Source: CAZAQS01 sp964486825
GTDB taxonomy: Bacteria; Chloroflexota; Anaerolineae; Anaerolineales; UBA4823
Length of the DNA stretch: 24,144 nucleotides
Assembly (NCBI GenBank): GCA_964486825.1
Contig: CAZAQS010000047.1
Coordinates: 1-24,144 of the forward strand
Direction: 5' to 3'
The position numbers and the translations under genes are program-made. Below, piece after piece: positions 7,865-15,263 of the stretch. How positions within the stretch are numbered: the first letter of the stretch is position 1; each line of letters begins with the position of its first letter. A model generated the notes under the pieces. It was given only the letters and a program-made list of their open reading frames with translations, made no database searches and was not told the origin of the DNA.

Positions 7865-9208
7865 CTAGGTTGGTCTGGCTATGACCCTCTGGATCAGCTC
7901 GCTGACCCTGTCCAGGTGCTCAAAATCGCGCACCATACGGATTAGATCTTCTATCGTTGCGCTGTCCAGGACATAACCTACCAGCCAGCGGAACTTATCC
8001 TCGAGCAAGTCGCCCGTCCAACTCCCCGCGCCCCGTTCGACGATCCCAGAATCAAAGACTCGCCCGTCGCGCAGGCGGATCTCGACTGCGCTGGTCATCA
8101 TCAGGTCCATGTCCTGGGCCTCCTGGTATTGCTGGTCGATTAGCGGGTCGAGCTCCAGCTCGATTCTGTCGAAAAGATCCCTTACCCTGGAGTCGCCCAG
8201 GCGTTTTTCCAGAACCTGCTCCGGACCGATCTCCCCATCCAGCAGTAAGCAGGCCAGCGGCCATTTCAAGCTGAACTGGGCTTGCTCGGTATTCCTTGGA
8301 AGCTCCTGGTACAGGCACAGCGCCTCCTGGAAAGTGCGCACCCGGATATGCTCGATCTGGCCAGAGTCGATCTTATGATCCAACATGACCTGTCTGGCTG
8401 CCTGGCAGGCCGCGTGCCCCCAGGCGCAAGAAGCCCAGCCCTTGTAGAAGACGCCCTCTGCCATCCAATAAATCTTGCCCAGGTCCTCTATCCAGGACCG
8501 GTATTCGTCAAAGCCCAGCAAACTTGGGACGCCGGTGAACCCCCGCTGGGCGAGCTGCGCTGAGAGGATCCCATTCATCGCTCCCCATCCAATAGCGTGT
8601 TTGACCATGCTGGGAGTCTGGATATCCCTCATCATTGGGGCGTTCGGAGCGTGGTACTCGGCGATGCCAAGCGCATGTTTGATTTCAGTAGAGTTCAATC
8701 CCATCAATTTCGCCGTCGCGGCCGCGCAAGCCAACGATCCCCAGGACCCGCAGGATTGGTACTCCTCGTGATAAGCGTGCCAGCAGCGCCCGGCCCGGAT
8801 TGCAATCTCGTAGCCGGCAACCAGTCCCTCCAATAAAGCCTTGCCGCTTGCCCCGATCTCCTCTGAAACAGCCAGCACGGTAGGGATCAATTGCGCACCC
8901 GGATGCCCGCGCGTAAAGATGGCATCGTCGTCGATATCCAACGCGTTGCCGGCGCAGGCGTTGGCGAAAGCTGCTCCCGGCGCCTGGGCTCTCAAACCGT
9001 GTAGCAGGATCGTCGCCCCCTCGCCTTGCCAGAATTTGTGCGCATACCCGGCCGCAATCCCACTTACTGGCGCCAGAGTACCTGCCAGGACAGACCCCAA
9101 TCCATCCAGCAGGCATAGCCTGGCCCTTTCCTGTACCGCCTTGGGAAGCTCTTCCCAGCGCAAGGTGCGGATGAAATCCGCTGCGATATCATTTCCATCC
9201 CTGGTCAT
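7865..9208 (-). CDS. MmgE/PrpD family protein
   Basis: MmgE/PrpD members include 2-methylcitrate dehydratase and cis-aconitate decarboxylase and act on small carboxylates. The family pattern is clear: DGLGSVLAGT near the N-terminus, NACAGNALDIDDDAIFTRGHPGA (family motif around the H-P-G-A site), GSWGSLACAAATAKLMGL, and the KHAIGWGAMNG and AEGVFYKGWASCAWGHAA segments. I place the start at the ATG of 9206-9208 (447 residues). It follows the permease stop as TGA-A-ATG, suggesting translational coupling, and the protein then begins MTRDGNDIAADFIRTL as in relatives. An upstream in-frame ATG at 9289 would overlap the permease by about 80 bases and adds an atypical leader. The linked importer and MttB-family gene suggest it processes part of the same substrate. 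The actual reaction (dehydration, decarboxylation or isomerisation) is not determinable here. Confidence 0.88.
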   Translation of the reverse strand: MTRDGNDIAADFIRTLRWEELPKAVQERARLCLLDGLGSVLAGTLAPVSGIAAGYAHKFWQGEGATILLHGLRAQAPGAAFANACAGNALDIDDDAIFTRGHPGAQLIPTVLAVSEEIGASGKALLEGLVAGYEIAIRAGRCWHAYHEEYQSCGSWGSLACAAATAKLMGLNSTEIKHALGIAEYHAPNAPMMRDIQTPSMVKHAIGWGAMNGILSAQLAQRGFTGVPSLLGFDEYRSWIEDLGKIYWMAEGVFYKGWASCAWGHAACQAARQVMLDHKIDSGQIEHIRVRTFQEALCLYQELPRNTEQAQFSLKWPLACLLLDGEIGPEQVLEKRLGDSRVRDLFDRIELELDPLIDQQYQEAQDMDLMMTSAVEIRLRDGRVFDSGIVERGAGSWTGDLLEDKFRWLVGYVLDSATIEDLIRMVRDFEHLDRVSELIQRVIARPT

Positions 9209-9209
9209 T

Positions 9210-10157
9210 TCAACGTCCCACCCGGATGCGTGGATTGAGTATCCCGTATAAGATGTCGGCTGCCAGGTTGGAAAGGCTGTAGATAGCAACGATTACCATG
9301 CTGGTGGCCTGGATAATGGTGAGGTCACGGCGCTGTATGCCGAAAACCAGCAGCCGGCCCAGGCCTGGGTATCCAAAGACCGATTCGGTGACGATCAATC
9401 CGCCAATCAACCAACCGATCCCCATAGCTACTATGGTCACGGTAGGAAGCAGCGAGTTTCGCAGCACGTGCTTGGTCAGGACTTGCCAGCGCGGCAGTCC
9501 CTTCAAATCAGCAGCCCGCACGTAATCCGAACGCAACACATCGATCGTGCCGGCACGCGTCATGCGCGCCACATACCCCAGGCTGGTCAGGCTGACGGTC
9601 AGGGCCGGCAAGATCAAAAAGCGGAACGCCTCACGGAAACTCGTGTCTGGCTCGATGGATGAGTTGGCGGGTAACAGGTTGGCGGAGATCGCAAGGAAGC
9701 TGATCAAGATCAGGCCGGTGACGAACTCCGGCAGTCCTACGAACGCCATCGAGGCTGCCGAAATGACCTGGTCAGCGGGCCGGTCTTCCTTGAGCGCCGC
9801 GATCACTCCCAGCAGGATCCCCAGCGGTACATATAAGGCCAGAGATACGCCCGCCAACATCATCGAATTGCGCAGCCGGCTCAGTACCATAGGACGTACT
9901 TCCAGTCGCGAGACCATCGAGTTGCCCCAGTCGCCGCTTACGAAGCTCGTCAACCAATCCACGTACTGGACGATATAAGGCCGGTTCAACCCCAGCTCCT
10001 CGCGCAGGTTCTCTACTGCCTGGGGAGTGGCGAACTGCCCCAGTACTACCTGGGCGACGTCACCGGGCAGGAGCTGCGTGACACCAAAGATGATAACGGA
10101 AGCCAGCAGCATGGTCAGCAGGATCAGGCCTAGCCGCCGTAGGATATAGGCGATCAT
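9210..10157 (-). CDS. DppB/OppB-like ABC transporter permease
   Basis: This 315-residue inner-membrane protein has the DppB pattern. It starts MIAYILRRLGLILLTMLLASVIIF, then has the periplasmic QLLPGD motif and about six transmembrane segments. An EAA-type loop, YVRAADLKGLPRWQVLTKHV with RNSLLP, docks the ATPase. It forms half the channel with the DppC-like protein encoded upstream. Its ATG overlaps the ATPase stop by 4 bases (ATGA), and its own stop is one base from the next ATG, so the three genes are translationally coupled. The family moves di/oligopeptides, nickel, opines and other small molecules, so the fold does not fix the substrate. Confidence 0.94.
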   Translation of the reverse strand: MIAYILRRLGLILLTMLLASVIIFGVTQLLPGDVAQVVLGQFATPQAVENLREELGLNRPYIVQYVDWLTSFVSGDWGNSMVSRLEVRPMVLSRLRNSMMLAGVSLALYVPLGILLGVIAALKEDRPADQVISAASMAFVGLPEFVTGLILISFLAISANLLPANSSIEPDTSFREAFRFLILPALTVSLTSLGYVARMTRAGTIDVLRSDYVRAADLKGLPRWQVLTKHVLRNSLLPTVTIVAMGIGWLIGGLIVTESVFGYPGLGRLLVFGIQRRDLTIIQATSMVIVAIYSLSNLAADILYGILNPRIRVGR

Positions 10158-12250
10158 GGAAGCTTCTCCCCGGTTAGATCCAGGACATGACCTTGTAGCT
10201 GGCGCAGTTCCTCAAGCGGGATATGGCAGCAGATGCTGTGGTAACGGCTGGCGTTCTGCCAGGGTGGCTCCTCCATCTCACAAATTGGGCCAATTTTTCG
10301 CGGGCAACGCGTGTTGAAGCGGCAGCCGGTTGGGATATCCATAGGGCTCGGGACGCTGCCCTCCAGGCGAATACGCTCCTGGCGCACGTCCAGGTCTGGG
10401 ACGGGAATGGCCGAAAGCAGCGCCTCCGTGTAAGGATGGTAGGGCGGTGCAAAGACTTCCTCCGCCGGGCCGACCTCCCACAGCCGCCCCACGTAAACGA
10501 CTGCGATCCAGTCCGATAGGTGGCGCACCGCAGCCAGGTCGTGAGAAATGAACAGGTAAGCGGTCCCGTTTTCCTGCTGCAACCGGATCAGCAAGTTCAT
10601 CAAGGAGGCTTGCACGGACACGTCTAAGGAGGAGATTGGCTCGTCCAGGATGGTCAGTGTTGGGTTGGCTGCGAAAGCGCGTGCGATAGCGACGCGCTGC
10701 TTTTCGCCCCCGCTCAGCTCGTGTGGCAAGCGATCGATATACTCTTCGGGCAGGTTGACCGCCTGGAACAGTTCCTTTACTCGGCGATCGACCTCCTCCG
10801 GCGGGACATTACCCAGCAAAACCAACGGCCGGCCCACGCTCTGCCCGACAGGTAGCTGGGGGTTGAGTGAAGCGTCCGGGTTTTGAAAAACAACCTGGAT
10901 CTTCTTGAGGGTCTCTCGATCTCTATCGCTGACTTTATAGGGCAGGGCTTTCTTCTCTAAGATGATATCCCCTGCAGTAGCTTCCTCTAGGCCGGCAATG
11001 CAGCGCGCCAGGGTGGTTTTCCCGCAGCCGCTTTCCCCAACGATGCCCATCGTGTTGCCCCGGCGCACTCGCACGGAGATATTGTCGACTGCCCTGACCA
11101 GGGCTGGCTTCCATTCGAGCAGGTTGGATAGCCCGCGCTGGCTTACTTTAAAATGCTTGCGGATATTGCGAGCATCCAACACCAGGTCTTCTTCCGTGCG
11201 TTTTACGGGCGCCTCGCTTGATACAGGCGAATACAGCCGCAGCAGGTTGTCTCCGACTTCATCCCAGCGCAGGCAGGCCGAGAAATGTCCTGGTGACACT
11301 TCCACAAGCGGGGGCCGGGAGCGGCGGCAGGCTTCCTGGGCCATGCCGCAACGAGGCTCAAAAATACAGCCCTTGGGCAGAGAATCGGGCCGCGGGATAA
11401 AGCCAGGGATGGTGTGCAGGTCGATGTCCAGCTTGTTCATATCGACGCGCGGCACACAGCTCAACAATCCCATCGTATAGGGGTGCAGCCTCTCCTTGAA
11501 CACCTGCTCGAGGCTGCCCTGTTCCATCAGCTCGCCGGCGTACATGACCCCTACCCGGTTGCAAATGCGCGCCACGACGCCCAGGTGGTGGGTGATATAT
11601 AGCACTGCGGTCTGGTATTCCTGGAGCAAATCATGCACCAGATCCAGGATGACAGCTTCAGTAGTTACATCCAGCGCAGTGGTCGGCTCATCCATGATCA
11701 GCAGTTGCGGGTTAGTGATCAGCGCGCTGGCGATCAAAATGCGCTGTAGCATGCCACCGCTGAGCTGGTGGGCATACCTTCTTGCAATCGACTCGGGGTC
11801 TGGAAGCTGCACTTTCTCCAGCATCTCGAGCGCCTTTTCCCAGGCCTGAGCGCGATTCATCCCTAAATGCACGCGGGCTACCTCGGCAACCTGCTCACCA
11901 ACCTGGATAGACGGGTTGACCGCTCCATTAGGGTCCTGGTGAACCATACTGATGCGCGCTCCCCACAGTTTGCGCATTTGTCCTGGAGAGAGCTCCAGTA
12001 AATTTTCTCCGTTCAGGAGGACAGCTCCCTGGCTAATGCTGCCGTTACGAGGCAGGTAGCGCACCAGAGCACGCGCCAGGGTGGTTTTCCCCGACCCGGA
12101 CTCGCCGACCAGTCCGTAGATCTCGCCCCGCCGGATCTGAAAGGAAACATTCCTGACGGTCTCCAGCGGCCCTTTGTCCGTGTCATAGGTAATGCTCAAG
12201 TTGCGGACATCCAGGAGAGCTGGTGAAGCGCCAATCATCGCTGCGCTCAT
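10154..12250 (-). CDS. fused DppD-DppF ABC transporter ATP-binding protein
   Basis: At 698 residues this is two peptide-transporter ATPases in tandem, normally separate DppD and DppF subunits. Half 1 has Walker A GESGSGKTT (49-57), signature LSGGMLQR and Walker B LLIMDEPTTALD. Half 2 has Walker A GESGCGKTT with K411, signature LSGGEKQR and Walker B LTILDEPISSLD. Each half ends in the oligopeptide/dipeptide C-terminal segment with conserved Cys: LPKGCIFEPRCGMAQEAC, and IPTGCRFNTRCPRKIGPIC with a later SICCHIP. The GGGAGG Shine-Dalgarno overlaps the stop of the upstream permease gene, and its end overlaps the next permease by 4 bases. Both sites look catalytically complete. A second Met at residue 5 is a possible alternative start. 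It powers import through the two permeases. Confidence 0.95.
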   Translation of the reverse strand: MSAAMIGASPALLDVRNLSITYDTDKGPLETVRNVSFQIRRGEIYGLVGESGSGKTTLARALVRYLPRNGSISQGAVLLNGENLLELSPGQMRKLWGARISMVHQDPNGAVNPSIQVGEQVAEVARVHLGMNRAQAWEKALEMLEKVQLPDPESIARRYAHQLSGGMLQRILIASALITNPQLLIMDEPTTALDVTTEAVILDLVHDLLQEYQTAVLYITHHLGVVARICNRVGVMYAGELMEQGSLEQVFKERLHPYTMGLLSCVPRVDMNKLDIDLHTIPGFIPRPDSLPKGCIFEPRCGMAQEACRRSRPPLVEVSPGHFSACLRWDEVGDNLLRLYSPVSSEAPVKRTEEDLVLDARNIRKHFKVSQRGLSNLLEWKPALVRAVDNISVRVRRGNTMGIVGESGCGKTTLARCIAGLEEATAGDIILEKKALPYKVSDRDRETLKKIQVVFQNPDASLNPQLPVGQSVGRPLVLLGNVPPEEVDRRVKELFQAVNLPEEYIDRLPHELSGGEKQRVAIARAFAANPTLTILDEPISSLDVSVQASLMNLLIRLQQENGTAYLFISHDLAAVRHLSDWIAVVYVGRLWEVGPAEEVFAPPYHPYTEALLSAIPVPDLDVRQERIRLEGSVPSPMDIPTGCRFNTRCPRKIGPICEMEEPPWQNASRYHSICCHIPLEELRQLQGHVLDLTGEKLP

Positions 12251-12257
12251 GGTTGTT

Positions 12258-13136
12258 CTACCTCCCGCTCACGCCGCCGGGAAGCAGCATTCGGCGCAGG
12301 CCATCGCTCATAAAGGCCACCCCCACTACCAGGAAAGCGATCGTTCCGGCAGGGAAGAGTAATACCCAGGGCGCTTGCCCAAACCATGTGCGCGCCTCCC
12401 CCACCATCATGCCCCAATCTGGGGAAGGCGGCTGAACGCCCAGGCCCAGGAAACCCAGCGAGGCCACCAGGAAGATGGAGTAAGAGAAACGCATAGAAGC
12501 TTCCACAGCCAGTGGCGGCAGGACGTTCGGCAGGATCTCGCGGAAAATGATATAGGTGGTGCTTTCGCCGCGCAGCTTGGCTGCTTCGATGAACTCGCGT
12601 GTCTTCACCTCCAACACCACGCTCCTCACCACCCGGGCAACCATGGGAATATAAAGGATTCCCACTACTATAATGACGTTAAGGCGCGAAGGCCCGATGG
12701 TAGCCAGGATGATCATTGCCAATAGCAAGGGTGGGATAGCCAGGAGCACATCCATCAGGCGCATGAAGATTTCATCGGTGAAGCCTCCGAAATATCCTGC
12801 CAACAGGCCGATGCTTAAACCTGCCAGGACTGCCAGCAGTGTACCGGAGCCTGCTATGGTCAGGACATCCCGGCTGCCGACCAGGATACGGCTGAAGATA
12901 TCCCGGCCGAACTGGTCTGTCCCGAACCAATGTTGGGCGGAGGGGGACTGCAACCGGTTCTCCAGGTTTTGCTGCGCATAGCCGTACGGGGAGATCATTG
13001 GGCCGAACACTGTCATCAGGATAAATATGACGACAATGCTCATCCCGATCCAGGCCGCCGGGTAGCGGCGCATCCGCTTGAGCCATCGGGGATAACCCTG
13101 AGTGGGAGCCCTACTCTCTAATTGGGCAGCTTCCAT
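12258..13136 (-). CDS. DppC/OppC-like ABC transporter permease
   Basis: This is the second channel subunit of the importer. I choose the ATG at 13134-13136 (292 residues, MEAAQLESRAPTQGYPRW), with GGAG about 11 bases upstream. A longer frame opening at 13316 would run into the binding-protein gene and across an intergenic hairpin, so it is rejected. Evidence: a cytoplasmic basic lead (RWLKRMRRYPAAWIG), a first membrane span, the family's LQSPSAQHWFGTDQFGRDIFSRILVGSR block, and the EAA loop FIEAAKLRGESTTYIIFREILPNVLPPL. It ends with GVQPPSPDWGMMVGEAR and a last span. The stop overlaps the Shine-Dalgarno of the fused ATPase gene. About six transmembrane segments are expected. Confidence 0.93.
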   Translation of the reverse strand: MEAAQLESRAPTQGYPRWLKRMRRYPAAWIGMSIVVIFILMTVFGPMISPYGYAQQNLENRLQSPSAQHWFGTDQFGRDIFSRILVGSRDVLTIAGSGTLLAVLAGLSIGLLAGYFGGFTDEIFMRLMDVLLAIPPLLLAMIILATIGPSRLNVIIVVGILYIPMVARVVRSVVLEVKTREFIEAAKLRGESTTYIIFREILPNVLPPLAVEASMRFSYSIFLVASLGFLGLGVQPPSPDWGMMVGEARTWFGQAPWVLLFPAGTIAFLVVGVAFMSDGLRRMLLPGGVSGR

Positions 13137-13174
13137 AAAAGCCGAATCTCCAGCTTGGTATGTAATCAGGTCAT

Positions 13175-13208
13175 CGTAGGGTAGGGCGCACAGGCGTCCT
13201 ACCCTACG
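13175..13208 (-). promoter_or_regulatory. intercistronic hairpin after the binding-protein gene
   Basis: CGTAGGGTAGG (13175-13185) pairs perfectly over 11 bp with CCTACCCTACG (13198-13208) around a 12-base loop. It lies 18 bases after the binding-protein stop and about 40 bases before the permease ATG. No T-run follows on the minus strand, so full termination is unlikely. Hairpins at this place in importer operons commonly protect the upstream mRNA from 3' decay or give partial termination, so the binding protein outnumbers the membrane parts. That role is inferred here. Confidence 0.65.
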
Positions 13209-13225
13209 GTTTCGGTTAACCTTGC

Positions 13226-14845
13226 TTAGTCCTCGAAGTACACGTAACGCAAGTCCAGGGATGTCCCGAGTCCCATTGTGGGTTGTACGCCCTGTAAACG
13301 TGAATTTGCACCCCACAGGTTATCGATAAAGAAGGGCAGGATGATAGGGCCACGCTCGCGGAAGATGCGCTGTATCTGGATATATAGATCGGCCCGTTTC
13401 TGGGGGTCCATCTCCTTGGCAGCCAACTCGGCCAGCTCGTCCATCTCCTCGTCGCACCAGTGACTTTCATTCCACTGGGCGTCGCATTTATAAGCCAGGT
13501 CCAGGTAAGGCTGGGGGTAAGGGCGCGAGCCCCAGTCTGTGATGGCAAAGTCTACTTCCAGCCACATATTGTCGGCCCCGTAATACACATCCGTGGGTAC
13601 AAGCTGGATATTGAGGGTAACACCTGCCTCAGCCAGCTGTTCCTTCCATATCGTGCAGATGGCCGGTACAGGGGCACGGTCCTGGCAGTAGATCTCGATG
13701 GTCAGCCCATCCTCGTATCCTGCTTCAGCCAGTAGCTGCCTGGCCTGATCTGGATCGCGCGCCGGAAGCGGTTCGTCCAGATAGAACTCCCCGTAGACGG
13801 GCCCGAGCGGTGTGTCCAGACCGGCATGTCCAAGCCCCTGGAAGGCCCCTTCCAGGATCGCTTCCCGGTCGGTGGCCAGTTTCAACGCCTGGCGTACAAG
13901 GTTATCGCTGGCTGGCTCGCGGTCCGAGCGCATCCTCAGCACGTAGGCTGTGTTGGAGGGTTGGCGGTAGAGGGTAGTATTGGCGCCTTCATCGATGGTT
14001 GATGCAAATTCGGATGGCAGGTAGATCAGCCAGTCCACCTGTCCGCCGCGCAGAGCTTCGATCTGTGCTACGCTGTCAGGGATGAAGATGAATTCCATCC
14101 CATCCAGGTAAGGCAGTTGGTTGCCGTCATCGTCCTTCAGCCAGTAATTTGGATTGCGCTTGAAGATGATCCGGTCCTCCGGGTTGTAGGTCTCGAGGAT
14201 GAAGGGTCCGGTGCCGTTCCACTGGGTGGCGAAATCCGTCCCATCCGCATCCATGATCAGGGCATGGTAATCGCCCAGGTCCTTAAGGAAGTCCGGGTTG
14301 GTATTCTCGAGGTTGAAGACGACAGTATAGTCATTGGGCGTTTCGATGCTGGTGATATTCGAGTATAAGCCGACCGTGGCCGCGCCGATATCCGGGTCTC
14401 TCAGGCGATCGAAGGTGAATTGCACGTCACGGGAAGTCATTTCCTTCTCGTCATGGAACAGGACGCCCTGGCGGAGGTTGAACGTCCAGGACAGACCATC
14501 CTCGCTGGCGCTCCAGCTCTCGGCGACGCTGCGGGCCGGGTCTGGGGAATTGTCCTCACCGATAAAGACCAGGAAATCATTCCATTGCCGGGCAGCTTCA
14601 TCGTCTGGGACGGTCGCTAAAAAGGCCGGGTCCAGGTTAGAAACCGGCTGGATGGCATGCCGCAAGGTGCCGCCGTACCTGTCGCTCACCTGGGGTTCTT
14701 CCACCGGCGCGCTGGTAGGCTGGGCGGGTGGTACAGGTGTTGGCTCAGTGACGGGCGCCGGTGTTGCCTGGGCGCAGGCTCCTAGCAGCAAGGATGCGGC
14801 GATGATCGCGCTGAGCAGGATATAAATGGTTTTCTGACCAGACAT
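13226..14845 (-). CDS. extracellular solute-binding lipoprotein, family 5
   Basis: This 539-residue protein is the substrate-capturing component of the Dpp-type importer. A lipoprotein signal (positive start, hydrophobic stretch, lipobox LGAC with C24) anchors it outside the membrane. A Pro/Thr/Glu-rich linker (about 27-52) follows. The SBP_bac_5 pattern is plain: GGTLRHAIQPVSNLDP, the AESWSASEDGLSWTFNLRQGVLFHDEKEMTSRDVQFTFDRLRDP stretch, GTGPFILETYNPEDRIIFKRNPNYW, and RQALKLATDREAILEGAFQGLG. GGAGGAG precedes the ATG. It is the first gene of the operon, so its specificity would define the pathway. Family 5 proteins bind peptides, but also opines, nickel, glutathione and amines. The substrate cannot be read from the sequence. 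Confidence 0.95.
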   Translation of the reverse strand: MSGQKTIYILLSAIIAASLLLGACAQATPAPVTEPTPVPPAQPTSAPVEEPQVSDRYGGTLRHAIQPVSNLDPAFLATVPDDEAARQWNDFLVFIGEDNSPDPARSVAESWSASEDGLSWTFNLRQGVLFHDEKEMTSRDVQFTFDRLRDPDIGAATVGLYSNITSIETPNDYTVVFNLENTNPDFLKDLGDYHALIMDADGTDFATQWNGTGPFILETYNPEDRIIFKRNPNYWLKDDDGNQLPYLDGMEFIFIPDSVAQIEALRGGQVDWLIYLPSEFASTIDEGANTTLYRQPSNTAYVLRMRSDREPASDNLVRQALKLATDREAILEGAFQGLGHAGLDTPLGPVYGEFYLDEPLPARDPDQARQLLAEAGYEDGLTIEIYCQDRAPVPAICTIWKEQLAEAGVTLNIQLVPTDVYYGADNMWLEVDFAITDWGSRPYPQPYLDLAYKCDAQWNESHWCDEEMDELAELAAKEMDPQKRADLYIQIQRIFRERGPIILPFFIDNLWGANSRLQGVQPTMGLGTSLDLRYVYFED

Positions 14846-14965
14846 TGCTCCTCCGTAATATTTCTTCTCGTTCAGCTCGGTGGTAACCGACTTTCCAACC
14901 TGGATGCGACTCCAGGTGAGGAGTACAGTTACCAGATTGAAAAACAGGGGGGATCAATAGGGGTT

Positions 14966-15000
14966 ATTTTATCAAAGGCGCCTCGTTTCTGGAAATATCG
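14966..15000 (-). promoter_or_regulatory. weak candidate promoter for the importer operon
   Basis: Read on the minus strand, a TAAAAT box (14966-14971) lies about 120 bases before the binding-protein ATG. The -35 region upstream of it (TTCCAG or TTTCCA, depending on spacing) is a poor match. It is placed plausibly in the 418-base divergent gap, but support is limited to the -10 box. Confidence 0.25.
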
Positions 15001-15066
15001 CTCCACGATTCCTCTATCCCTGGCTGATCGCAGCCTTGCATCTCGGCGATGAATTTGTCCGCTAGC

Positions 15067-15095
15067 TTGACAAATATTCCTCAGACATATATGAT
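15067..15095 (+). promoter_or_regulatory. near-consensus sigma-70 promoter for the molybdopterin-subunit gene
   Basis: TTGACA (15067-15072, perfect) and TATGAT (15090-15095, five of six) are separated by exactly 17 bases on the plus strand. Transcription would start near 15102, leaving a leader of about 160 bases before the ATG at 15264. The strength of the match suggests either high basal transcription or the need for a repressor. Confidence 0.75.
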
Positions 15096-15121
15096 ATTCG
15101 AGCTTTCCATAAATTCAAAAA

Positions 15122-15160
15122 CCCGATCCGCATGGCAAGGCCATAATCGTACCAATCGGG
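15122..15160 (+). promoter_or_regulatory. nested hairpin in the leader of the molybdopterin-subunit gene
   Basis: An outer stem CCCGAT (15122-15127) with ATCGGG (15155-15160) encloses an inner stem ATGGC (15132-15136) with GCCAT (15140-15144) and a 3-base loop. It lies just after the predicted transcription start. It could be an operator-like dyad or a 5' mRNA structure. It does not resemble any riboswitch I recognise, including the larger molybdenum-cofactor motif. Confidence 0.4.
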
Positions 15161-15263
15161 ATGCTTTCGAACTTTCTTAGAAATTTAATGTCTGGTTGTT
15201 TGGATAAGTAGATCAATTTTATATGCCTTTCGGCCCAGTGTCAATCTTACAAATTCCAAAATC

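Noticed and set aside
9209..9289. Longer start for the MmgE/PrpD protein
   Set aside because: It would overlap the permease gene by about 80 bases. The ATG at 9208 follows the permease stop as TGA-A-ATG and fits the family N-terminus.
13137..13316. Extended N-terminus of the DppC-like permease
   Set aside because: It would overlap the binding-protein gene and read through the 11-bp hairpin. The ATG at 13136 has GGAG and gives the normal family length.
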